DNA of 6,024 nt from an uncultured Muribaculaceae bacterium (GCA_910586595.1 CAJUJB010000075.1:1-6024); one strand, 5' to 3'. Numbered from the stretch's first letter, positions 1-3,857 are shown. Notes: a model not told the origin generated them from the letters alone. Translations and numbers: made by a program.

Positions 1-47
1 ACATAACCGTCATTTCCGACCATCAGAAAGAAATAACCAACTTTCAT
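1..47 (-). CDS. Partial small hypothetical protein (N-terminus only)
   Basis: Fifteen codons are visible before the window edge, beginning MKVGYFFLMVGNDGYV. The start ATG overlaps the TGA stop of the preceding gene (ATGA), the arrangement expected of a translationally coupled last-in-line operon gene. The N-terminus is hydrophobic and short, and no family can be assigned. It would be at least the sixth gene of operon I. The call rests on the overlap and open frame alone; the rest of the gene lies outside the window. Confidence 0.45.
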   Translation of the reverse strand, partial: MKVGYFFLMVGNDGY

Positions 48-142
48 CTCGCTCCGATCCCCGTTTGCGTCGGAAGCTGAGAATCGTAGACCGCAGTATG
101 CGCGCCCGTCCGCTCGTTGCGGAAAATCGTAAAGGCCGCCAT
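44..142 (-). CDS. Small hypothetical protein, 32 aa
   Basis: This is a 32-codon frame (MAAFTIFRNERTGAHTAVYD... to ...TGIGAR) preceded by a strong purine-rich ribosome site, GGGGGAGGAG, about 7 nt before the ATG. It begins only a few bases after the stop of the 147-356 gene, and its own stop overlaps the next start by ATGA, so it fits an unbroken minus-strand operon. I do not recognise the protein; it is polar and too short for a domain call. The main doubt is its length. The ribosome site and spacing on both sides argue that it is translated. Confidence 0.55.
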   Translation of the reverse strand: MAAFTIFRNERTGAHTAVYDSQLPTQTGIGAR

Positions 143-146
143 ACTG

Positions 147-356
147 CTACTCCTCCCCCAGGTCAACACGGACCTCACAAATCAGATATTCGGTCCAGTC
201 GTCGTCGCGATACCGCCAGTACGAGATTTTTTGCGGGTTACCGGCGCAGCTCTCGATAAAGGCCTGTGCCTTTGCCAAAGAGCTGTACCCTTCGGAGCTG
301 ACTTTGCCGACGCTCGCCTCAGGTGTGACCAGCACTGCGTATACAGTCTTTTTCAT
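147..356 (-). CDS. Small hypothetical protein, 69 aa
   Basis: The 69-residue protein begins MKKTVYAVLVTPEASVG and ends ICEVRVDLGEE. An AAGGAGGAAC ribosome site sits 4-8 nt before the ATG, and the ATG overlaps the TGA of the upstream gene (ATGA), so translation is probably coupled. It has a predicted mixed alpha/beta layout: an N-terminal strand (YAVLVT), a helix with SSLAKAQAFIESC, and a C-terminal strand (YLICEVRV), with one Asp-rich turn (RDDDW). This resembles many small phage or plasmid accessory proteins, but no named family is recognisable. It belongs to operon I, downstream of the ribozyme at 891-987. Confidence 0.8.
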   Translation of the reverse strand: MKKTVYAVLVTPEASVGKVSSEGYSSLAKAQAFIESCAGNPQKISYWRYRDDDWTEYLICEVRVDLGEE

Positions 357-628
357 TCCCGTTCCTCCTTTTTCAGTATTGCAATCTGGAGCTTTTTAAG
401 CGTCCGCAAAATACCTTTGAACACACTAACAGACGCGCCAGACGCAGCGGCGTGATCCGGTTTTTTCGAGTAAAGGAAATACCGCATGTAGAGGGGAAGG
501 TCTACACCGTAATAGTCGGCGATCACGCAAAGCTCTTCCTGACTGTCGATTGAGCCTTCACCCCACGCCCAGTCAGCTGCTGAGCGGATAACCGCAGCGC
601 GATAGACCTCGGCCTCGGGAATAATCAT
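353..628 (-). CDS. Small hypothetical protein, 91 aa
   Basis: The start is set at MIIPEAEVYRAAV because GGAGGG lies about 7 nt upstream. An in-frame ATG six codons earlier has that ribosome site inside the coding part and is rejected. The protein is acidic and probably helical in its first half (SAADWAWGEGSIDSQEELCVIADYYGVDLPLYM), with a basic C-terminal helix (GILRTLKKLQIAILKKEERE). No signal peptide or transmembrane segment is evident and no family is recognised. The stop overlaps the next start (ATGA), and it follows the 649-861 gene by 20 nt. It is third in operon I. Confidence 0.8.
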   Translation of the reverse strand: MIIPEAEVYRAAVIRSAADWAWGEGSIDSQEELCVIADYYGVDLPLYMRYFLYSKKPDHAAASGASVSVFKGILRTLKKLQIAILKKEERE

Positions 629-648
629 TGCTGATCCCTCCTTCACTA

Positions 649-861
649 CTAAAGCTCGTTGCCCTGACGCTCGATCTCAGCGCGCACGGCTTTCAGCTGC
701 TTTGCCGTCAGGTCGTGGTGGACGATCGTGCAGTTGCCGTCCCGCTTGATAACGTCGTAGCGGATTTTGACGCGGCCAGGACCGCGGCGGCGGTTGTTGA
801 TGCGAGTGATCGTCTCGTCGGTATGCGTGACCGCGTACCCGTTCTCATGGTCATAGACCAT
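649..861 (-). CDS. Small hypothetical protein, 70 aa, first gene after hammerhead HHR-B
   Basis: This 70-residue protein begins MVYDHENGYAVTHTDETITRINNRRRGPGRVKIRYDV, with a basic central loop (NNRRRGPGRVK) followed by strand-like IRYDVIKRDGNCTIVHHD and a C-terminal helix (TAKQLKAVRAEIERQGNEL). A near-ideal ribosome site, AAGGAGG, lies 8 nt before the ATG. The leader holds the 3' half of hammerhead HHR-B, so after cleavage this message would start only about 37 nt upstream of the ATG. The family is unknown; the basic loop could contact nucleic acid, but that is speculation. Confidence 0.82.
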   Translation of the reverse strand: MVYDHENGYAVTHTDETITRINNRRRGPGRVKIRYDVIKRDGNCTIVHHDLTAKQLKAVRAEIERQGNEL

Positions 862-890
862 TGTCGTTTCCTCCTTGCGGCGCTTATCAG

Positions 891-987
891 CTTCCCGCGA
901 CTGCGGGCCGTCAGGCCTGCGCCAGGTGTTCCAGGCGCTCCGCAGTTTCGGCCGGTTGCTGTCCGGCTCTCGTCAGGCGGGGGGAAG
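891..987 (-). ncRNA. Hammerhead ribozyme HHR-B, type I, with branched stem III
   Basis: All core elements are in order on the minus strand: CTGACGA at 976-970, GAAA at 949-946, and the cleavage triplet GTC at 901-899. Predicted cleavage is between C899 and G898. Stem I pairs 977-981 with 898-894 (CCCGC/GCGGG) and extends through CTT/AAG past a CCC bulge. Stem II is 969/950 plus 967-963 with 951-955, an A bulge at 968 and loop ACAGCAA. Stem III is 946-940 with 900-906, topped by two hairpins (GCGCC/GGCGC and GCC/GGC). Open stem I defines type I. It begins 2 nt after the stop of gene 990-1139 and precedes the ribosome site of gene 649-861. The fold is read by eye; the 15-nt core and covariation with HHR-A make chance very unlikely. 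Confidence 0.92.
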
Positions 988-989
988 AT

Positions 990-1139
990 TTAGCCGAGCT
1001 TGGCGGCCAGGCTTTTCACGCTGAGGTCAACGTACTGCCTGCGGAGCTTATCGGCCTTATCGAAGTTGCCCTTGGCGATCTCTTTATACATGCTGCGCTG
1101 AATGCGGTCCATTTTCTGCTCCATCTGAAAAATAGTCAT
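990..1139 (-). CDS. Small helical hypothetical protein, 49 aa, first gene of operon I
   Basis: The protein (MTIFQMEQKMDRIQRSMYKEIAKG... to ...SVKSLAAKLG) is almost wholly helical with alternating charge, a plausible short coiled coil or helical hairpin. The start is chosen because CAGGAGGAT sits about 8 nt before this ATG. An upstream in-frame ATG at 1184 coincides with the predicted transcription start and lies in a leader that is conserved but not coding in sister operons. The TAA stop is 2 nt from HHR-B. The gene is directly under the operator promoter at 1190-1218. No family is recognised. Confidence 0.78.
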   Translation of the reverse strand: MTIFQMEQKMDRIQRSMYKEIAKGNFDKADKLRRQYVDLSVKSLAAKLG

Positions 1140-1189
1140 TGTTATATCCTCCTGAAATTGATTTAGGTTGTTTGCTCTTGACATTATGA

Positions 1190-1218
1190 ATTTTACCGCG
1201 TTCGGTAAGGTTTGTATG
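1190..1218 (-). promoter_or_regulatory. Operon I promoter with overlapping palindromic operator
   Basis: On the minus strand a -10 box TAAAAT (1195-1190) lies 17 nt from a weak -35 CATACA (1218-1213). The spacer and -10 are covered by a perfect palindrome, TTACCG-CGTT-CGGTAA (1193-1208), positioned so that a bound protein would block RNA polymerase. The same module recurs at 2020, 3044 and 3909, with variants at 3986 and 4696. The weak -35 together with a conserved upstream GTCGGCATAC could also mean activator dependence. Confidence 0.75.
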
Positions 1219-1222
1219 CCGA

Positions 1223-1262
1223 CAGAGTGCCTGGGGTTTTACCAATTTTTCTGGGCACTCTG
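1223..1262. repeat. Upstream inverted repeat of operon I promoter
   Basis: Nine-base perfect arms CAGAGTGCC (1223-1231) and GGCACTCTG (1254-1262) flank a 22-nt centre containing TTTTACCA. It lies just upstream of the operon I promoter and downstream of the gene 1289-1666 stop. Equivalent inverted repeats with different arm sequences sit upstream of the 2020, 3044 and 3909/3986 promoters. It lacks the T-run of an intrinsic terminator on either side, so a terminator role is doubtful. Confidence 0.55.
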
Positions 1263-1288
1263 ACGCATTGCAGCCATAAATGACGTGC

Positions 1289-1666
1289 TTACTCTGCGTC
1301 ACGGTTCATTTGGTAATAGTAACCTGTGCCGCGTTTTTCATCGTCAAATGTGAACTCGCAAATTTCGTTATAGCAGGAGCCGTCAAAATTCAAGACGTAT
1401 GTCTGGCAGTCGTATGGAAGATCGCGGCAAACTTCCGACTGGCAAGGAGCATCCTCGGCAGGACACTCATACCGCCACTCGCCGTTATAGCAAATCTTTT
1501 TACCATCCTGTACGAAATAGCGATAATTACCTGGCTGAATAGGACTCATAAACTGGCTCAGGTCCAAGCAAAAATCAATACCCTTTTTCTTACATGCAAA
1601 ACGAATCTCAGCAAAGAACTTCGCCGGCGTCACATTGCGTCGCGTAATCTCAATCTCATAATTCAT
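1289..1666 (-). CDS. Cysteine-rich hypothetical protein, 125 aa, after hammerhead HHR-A
   Basis: The start is placed at MNYEIEITRRNV, with AAGGAGG 7 nt upstream. The frame remains open 40 codons further upstream, but that stretch is the HHR-A ribozyme and is not protein-like. The product has nine cysteines (residues 25, 33, 59, 68, 75, 80, 87, 98, 103), many aromatics and acidic patches, with no transmembrane helix or signal peptide seen. The cysteine spacing does not match a zinc-finger signature I know; metal binding or disulfides are possible. It is the second and last gene of operon II. No family is recognised. Confidence 0.82.
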   Translation of the reverse strand: MNYEIEITRRNVTPAKFFAEIRFACKKKGIDFCLDLSQFMSPIQPGNYRYFVQDGKKICYNGEWRYECPAEDAPCQSEVCRDLPYDCQTYVLNFDGSCYNEICEFTFDDEKRGTGYYYQMNRDAE

Positions 1667-1693
1667 AATGAGCCTCCTTGCGGATGTAGAGCT

Positions 1694-1783
1694 TCCCACG
1701 ACTGCGGGCCATTCGGCTTGGCCCCGAGGTTTCAGGGCCTCCGCAGTTTCGGCCGGTTGCTGTCCGGCTCTCGTCAGGCGGGA
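1694..1783 (-). ncRNA. Hammerhead ribozyme HHR-A, type I, with branched stem III
   Basis: The core is complete on the minus strand: CTGACGA 1777-1771, GAAA 1750-1747, GTC 1702-1700, with predicted cleavage between C1700 and G1699. Stem I pairs 1778-1783 with 1699-1694 (one G-U). Stem II is identical to HHR-B, including the bulged A and loop ACAGCAA. Stem III pairs ACTGCGG with CCGCAGT (1747-1741/1707-1701) and carries hairpins GGCCC/GGGCC and GCC/GGC. It shares 44 identical bases with HHR-B (1739-1782 versus 938-981). Outside that, differences are compensatory: GGCCC/GGGCC versus GCGCC/GGCGC. It starts 3 nt after the stop of gene 1787-1969. Confidence 0.92.
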
Positions 1784-1786
1784 CAT

Positions 1787-1969
1787 TCAGCGGCAGAAAC
1801 GAAGGTCTGTACTTGCAATTTTCTTAGCTTCTTGCAGAGTCTTCGCAGAAGCGAAAAACGTGCCACGGTTTACATCAAACAGCTCGAAGAAAGGATTATA
1901 TCGAATCGTTGTACCATTTGCCGCTTTCCAGATTTGCTCATTTTTTACCTTCCGAAACGCGATCGTCAT
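1787..1969 (-). CDS. Small hypothetical protein, 60 aa, first gene of operon II
   Basis: The protein is 60 residues (MTIAFRKVKNEQIWKAANGT... to ...KKIASTDLRFCR). AGGAGGTAATTG precedes the ATG by a suitable distance; an in-frame ATG further up is rejected because it lies at the predicted transcription start. The predicted fold is strand-strand-strand-helix: IWKAANGTTIRYNP, FFELFDVNRGTFFA, then helix KTLQEAKKIAS. This is a pattern common in small phage-type proteins, but no named family fits. HHR-A begins 3 nt after its TGA. Its leader is nearly identical to that of gene 990-1139, while the proteins are unrelated beyond the first three residues (MTI). Confidence 0.8.
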   Translation of the reverse strand: MTIAFRKVKNEQIWKAANGTTIRYNPFFELFDVNRGTFFASAKTLQEAKKIASTDLRFCR

Positions 1970-2019
1970 ATCAATTACCTCCTGAATTTGAATTAGGTTG
2001 TTTGCTCTTGACATTTTCA

Positions 2020-2048
2020 ATTTTACCGTATTCGGTAAGGTTCGTATG
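2020..2048 (-). promoter_or_regulatory. Operon II promoter with overlapping palindromic operator
   Basis: A -10 TAAAAT (2025-2020) and weak -35 CATACG (2048-2043) are 17 nt apart on the minus strand. The perfect palindrome TTACCG-TATT-CGGTAA (2023-2038) overlaps the -10. A conserved GTCGGCATAC element is just upstream, followed by an inverted repeat (CAAAGT 2053-2058, ACTTTG 2075-2080). Confidence 0.75.
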
Positions 2049-2102
2049 CCGACAAAGTGCTCAGGGTTTCTGCGACTTTGCTGTGCGGTCTCGCCGAAAG
2101 CC

Positions 2103-2441
2103 TTATAGGTGATGATTGTACTGGAAGCGGCTGTTGTTCTGGCCGAGCTTGACCGGAGTCACCTCAAAGACTCCGCCGCTCCGATCGCAATGCTCGATCC
2201 AGGCCGTACCGCCGAACTCGCGGAGCAGCTTCTTCGCTGTCGTCACTGAGCAGCCCATGACCAGCCTCTCCGCCTCGTCACAGCGGAAGTGCTCACACTC
2301 GGACCAACCGCCCTCGCAGTGATCGCAGCCCCGGCAGGAGGTTCGTCCGGTTTCGCAATGACCGCGCTTATGTGCCGCGCCGTTAAGGTATCGGGTATGA
2401 GGGTCAACGCCCTTGGGAAATTCGTAATAATTCAGCCGCAT
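2103..2441 (-). CDS. Cysteine/histidine-rich hypothetical protein, 112 aa, likely metal-binding
   Basis: The start at MRLNYYEFPKGVDPHTRYLNG has AAGGAGAG 6-7 nt upstream; the upstream in-frame extension covers the end of the preceding gene and is rejected. Eight cysteines (29, 36, 39, 42, 49, 54, 64, 85) include a C-x2-C-x2-C run (36-39-42), with His28, His41 and His51 nearby, which suggests a zinc or iron-sulfur site. The C-terminal half (VTTAKKLLREFGG...GVFEVTPVKL...NSRFQYNHHL) looks like a compact alpha/beta unit. It is reminiscent of unnamed cysteine-rich proteins I associate with gut Clostridia mobile elements, from memory and unchecked. It is the last gene of operon III, 22 nt after gene 2464-2733. 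Confidence 0.85.
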   Translation of the reverse strand: MRLNYYEFPKGVDPHTRYLNGAAHKRGHCETGRTSCRGCDHCEGGWSECEHFRCDEAERLVMGCSVTTAKKLLREFGGTAWIEHCDRSGGVFEVTPVKLGQNNSRFQYNHHL

Positions 2442-2463
2442 ATTGACTCTCCTTCCTTTACGC

Positions 2464-2733
2464 TCAGCAGGGCGTGGCAGCCAGCTCCAGAAGATCAACT
2501 GCAATCCAGATCGCCTCAAACTCCTCGCCAGTCATGCGGCCTTCCTCAACGGCAATACTGATGAAGTCAAGCTTAATCTGCTCCGGGCCGCCGATAAACT
2601 CCAGCTCGTCATTAAGCCGCACAGCCTCAGCAGTATAGGCCTCATATGCCTCCTCGACAAAGGCGAGCTTATCCGGGTCGACATAATCCAGCTGCGCCCT
2701 TGCAGCGCGAACTCTCTCAAATAAATCTCTCAT
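2464..2733 (-). CDS. Acidic helical hypothetical protein, 89 aa, after hammerhead HHR-C
   Basis: The start is set at MRDLFERVRAARAQLDYVD, with AAAGGA 5-7 nt upstream. An in-frame ATG nine codons earlier lies inside the CTGATGA core of HHR-C and would put the ribosome site inside the gene. The product is strongly acidic and helical (YVDPDKLAFVEEAYEAYTAEAVRLNDELEFI, then IKLDFISIAVEEGRMTGEEFEAIWIAVDLLELAATPC). High negative charge is typical of DNA-mimic or protein-inhibitor proteins, but that is only suggestive. No family is recognised. It is the second gene of operon III. Confidence 0.82.
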   Translation of the reverse strand: MRDLFERVRAARAQLDYVDPDKLAFVEEAYEAYTAEAVRLNDELEFIGGPEQIKLDFISIAVEEGRMTGEEFEAIWIAVDLLELAATPC

Positions 2734-2746
2734 TGCGTTTCCTTTC

Positions 2747-2814
2747 TGCCCTGCCATCATCAGACCAGGCGGGGCGGTTCCTGGTGACGGGCTTTCGCCC
2801 GTTTCGGCTCAGCA
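2747..2814 (-). ncRNA. Hammerhead ribozyme HHR-C, type II
   Basis: On the minus strand the order is GAAA (2805-2802), cleavage triplet GTC (2788-2786), then CTGATGA (2763-2757). Predicted cleavage is between C2786 and A2785. Stem III is ACGGGC/GCCCGT closed by a GAAA tetraloop. Stem I is a perfect ACCAGG/CCTGGT (2785-2780 with 2769-2764) with a 10-nt loop. Open stem II makes it type II: GCC (2808-2806) pairs with GGC (2755-2753), and TGC (2814-2812) with GCA (2749-2747), across a short mismatched loop. T2756 is an extra unpaired base next to the core. The stop codon of gene 2809-2994 lies inside stem II. Activity is likely but the bulge adds uncertainty. Confidence 0.87.
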
Positions 2815-2994
2815 AGAAGTTGTTACAACATAAAAGCCATAACTCAGATCGACCAGACGGTCGTGCTGGGCCCGCACCATTTTTAATGCCTTTGCACGGT
2901 TCTTATAGACGCCCAAAACCTCACAATCGGTGTGCCGTTTTGCGTAAGCCTCTTTTACACGAGCGGCGTCAAACGTGATTTGCTTATTTTTCAT
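2809..2994 (-). CDS. Small basic hypothetical protein, 61 aa, first gene of operon III
   Basis: The protein is MKNKQITFDAARVKEAYAKR... to ...YGFYVVTTSC, with GAGGAGGAAT 5-9 nt before the ATG. It is basic and probably alpha/beta: helix DAARVKEAYAKR, strand CEVLGVYK, helix NRAKALKMVRAQHDRLVD and terminal strand YGFYVVTTS. Its TGA stop (2811-2809) is part of stem II of hammerhead HHR-C, so a terminating ribosome would sit on the ribozyme. A 15-codon frame in the leader (from the ATG at about 3038) ends in a TGA overlapping this start, but it has no ribosome site. No family is recognised. Confidence 0.8.
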   Translation of the reverse strand: MKNKQITFDAARVKEAYAKRHTDCEVLGVYKNRAKALKMVRAQHDRLVDLSYGFYVVTTSC

Positions 2995-3043
2995 GCTGTA
3001 TTCCTCCTCGAAGTGTTTCGGCGTGTTGCTCCTGACATTTTCA

Positions 3044-3072
3044 ATTTTACCGTATTCGGTAAGGTTTGTATG
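3044..3072 (-). promoter_or_regulatory. Operon III promoter with overlapping palindromic operator
   Basis: The -10 TAAAAT (3049-3044) and weak -35 CATACA (3072-3067) have a 17-nt spacer on the minus strand. The palindrome TTACCG-TATT-CGGTAA (3047-3062) is identical to that of operon II. An imperfect inverted repeat (3077-3104) lies upstream, separating it from the divergent KTSC gene promoter. Confidence 0.75.
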
Positions 3073-3157
3073 CCGACGAAGCACCCAGGGTTTCGGTGAC
3101 TTTGCTGTATGACTCGCACAAGTTGTGCCGAAAATAAAAGGATGACGGCCCGGGCTA

Positions 3158-3186
3158 TTGCTCGAACCGCCAGACAGGTATACAAT
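3158..3186 (+). promoter_or_regulatory. Sigma-A-type promoter of the KTSC gene
   Basis: TTGCTC (3158-3163), a 17-nt spacer and TACAAT (3181-3186) match a housekeeping promoter well, and the gene's ribosome site follows at 3192-3197. It lacks the TTACC/GGTAA operator of its neighbours, so this gene is probably outside that regulon. Confidence 0.65.
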
Positions 3187-3205
3187 GATAACGGAGGTGA
3201 TAGTG

Positions 3206-3427
3206 TTGAAAATGCGAGGCGTTCTGTCCAGCCATATTGACGCATTTGGCTGGGAAGCCGGCGTTTTAGAAGTTTGGATGAAAAATGGATGGGGATATAG
3301 GTATCGCGGCACCACCGAGGAGCAATATCATTCTCTATTTGTCAACTCTGATTTTGGTCGGAATTTTAACAGGCTCAAGCCTTTGCTGCCGGCTCCCGAA
3401 AAATTTCGTCTTGATCTTCATCCGTAA
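3206..3427 (+). CDS. KTSC-domain protein, 73 aa
   Basis: The protein matches the KTSC domain pattern from one end to the other: a VLSS segment (residues 6-9), an FGW element (14-16), a strand LEVWM, NGWGYRYRG (27-35), a helix EEQYHSLF and SDFGRNFNRLK (48-58). The domain is small and occurs alone or fused to lysyl-tRNA synthetases; its biochemical role is not known to me. The start is chosen as TTG, 8 nt after the very strong CGGAGGTGA. GTG at 3203 and ATG at 3212 are alternatives in the same frame. The last 53 nt overlap the convergent gene 3375-3593. It has its own promoter and is the only clear plus-strand gene in the first 4 kb. Confidence 0.85.
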   Translation: MKMRGVLSSHIDAFGWEAGVLEVWMKNGWGYRYRGTTEEQYHSLFVNSDFGRNFNRLKPLLPAPEKFRLDLHP

Positions 3428-3593
3428 ACGACGTGCCCGCTTCGTCGATGTACACGTCGACCCGGTGTGTTTGGATAACCACCCTACCCATAAGCAGACC
3501 ATGCTCAAGCAGGAATCGGGCAATGGGGATCGCCAGCCGCCGCAATTCGGGGAAGTCCTTTTCATAGACGCCTTGCTGGATTTCATTTTTCAT
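3375..3593 (-). CDS. Small acidic hypothetical protein, 72 aa
   Basis: The protein begins MKNEIQQGVYEKDFPELRRL and ends FREPAAKA. AGAGGAG lies 8 nt before this ATG; a TTG two codons upstream is less well spaced. The layout is a helix (PELRRLAIPIARFLLEHGL), then two strands (RVVIQTHRVDVYIDEAGTSF) and an acidic tail (TDEDQDEIF). No family is recognised. A candidate promoter (TTACAC 3658-3653, 17 nt, TTATAC 3635-3630, minus strand) lies about 40 nt upstream. It overlaps the KTSC gene tail to tail by 53 nt, and both frames look protein-like through the overlap. Confidence 0.75.
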   Translation of the reverse strand: MKNEIQQGVYEKDFPELRRLAIPIARFLLEHGLLMGRVVIQTHRVDVYIDEAGTSFTDEDQDEIFREPAAKA

Positions 3594-3607
3594 ATTCAAA
3601 GCTCCTC

Positions 3608-3636
3608 TTTACTTTTTTATGATCTTGCGGTATAAT
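3608..3636 (+). promoter_or_regulatory. Candidate plus-strand promoter for the 3643 RNA, overlapping a minus promoter
   Basis: TTTACT (3608-3613), a 17-nt spacer and a perfect TATAAT (3631-3636) point rightward. The same bases read on the minus strand give TTATAC (3635-3630) with TTACAC 17 nt upstream, for gene 3375-3593. The two face each other back to back, so they may compete. Either alone would be credible. Confidence 0.5.
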
Positions 3637-3642
3637 AAGCAA

Positions 3643-3728
3643 AGGCGGCCGGGTGTAAGGTCCCGGCCTACCTTCTTACGGATAGCTCGCGGTCATTGTT
3701 CACGTGGCCCGCGAGCTATTTACTTTTG
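3643..3728 (+). ncRNA. Candidate small structured RNA (~85 nt)
   Basis: Downstream of the TATAAT at 3631-3636 there is no coding frame but two strong hairpins. The first is GGCCGGG/CCCGGCC (3647-3653 with 3662-3668), whose loop holds GTAAG. The second is an 11-bp perfect hairpin (3682-3692 with 3709-3719) followed by TTTACTTTTGG, like an intrinsic terminator. The linker contains CTTAC, complementary to the GTAAG of the first loop, so a pseudoknot is possible. It matches no family I know. Alternatives are a terminator for the KTSC gene plus an unrelated hairpin. Confidence 0.4.
3682..3728 (+). terminator. Strong hairpin with T-rich tail, rightward terminator
   Basis: A perfect 11-bp stem (ATAGCTCGCGG with CCGCGAGCTAT) with a 16-nt loop is followed by TTTACTTTTGG on the plus strand. 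On the minus strand the hairpin begins right after the stop of gene 3720-3857 but has no T-run behind it, so it probably works mainly rightward while protecting the 3' end of the minus message. Confidence 0.55.
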
Positions 3729-3857
3729 GTCTTCGGCCCTGAGCTTTTGAATCAGCTCTTCAAGGTCTTTGCAGTCGAGAGCCATAAGCAGGATTCTCAA
3801 CCGCTCCGCTTTTTGAGCCTCTTCCCGAAGAACCTCGGCCATATTAGGCGTTGACAT
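3720..3857 (-). CDS. Small coiled-coil-like hypothetical protein, 45 aa
   Basis: This 45-residue protein (MSTPNMAEVLREEAQKAERL... to ...ELIQKLRAEDQK) has GAGGTGAGGTGA just before its ATG. It is entirely helical with heptad-like leucines (VLREEAQKAERLRILLMALD, then LEELIQKLRAE), so a dimerising helical hairpin is plausible. It is driven by the operator promoter at 3909. Its leader contains a small hairpin (CGAGCT-GCCA-AGCTCG), and no hammerhead follows its stop, unlike operons I-III. No family is recognised. Confidence 0.65.
   Translation of the reverse strand: MSTPNMAEVLREEAQKAERLRILLMALDCKDLEELIQKLRAEDQK

Noticed and set aside
1171..1186. TTGACA on the plus strand in the operon I leader as a rightward -35 box
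   Set aside because: No -10 box lies at 16-18 nt, and the sequence is not kept in the sister modules (CTGACA, CTTACA). It reflects the conserved minus-strand leader.
1667..1786. A 40-codon N-terminal extension of the 125-aa protein, open in frame
   Set aside because: The stretch is the HHR-A ribozyme with clear covariation to HHR-B, and a good AAGGAGG sits just before the internal ATG at 1666.
888..1786. The repeated ~90-bp intergenic sequence considered as a CRISPR or transposon repeat
   Set aside because: There are only two copies, no spacers and no terminal inverted repeats, and the conserved bases are precisely those of a type I hammerhead ribozyme.
1280..1996. A 238-codon plus-strand open frame, the longest in the first 5 kb
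   Set aside because: It runs antisense through two well-supported minus-strand genes and hammerhead HHR-A, has no ribosome site, and its protein has low-complexity, shadow-like composition.
2558..2566. CTGATGA on the plus strand as a fourth hammerhead core
   Set aside because: No GAAA or cleavage triplet at suitable spacing and no flanking stems; it is within the coding region of gene 2464-2733.
2116..2724. Several plus-strand open frames of 68-93 codons over operon III
   Set aside because: All are antisense to genes 2103-2441 and 2464-2733, without ribosome sites or promoters, and have shadow-like composition.
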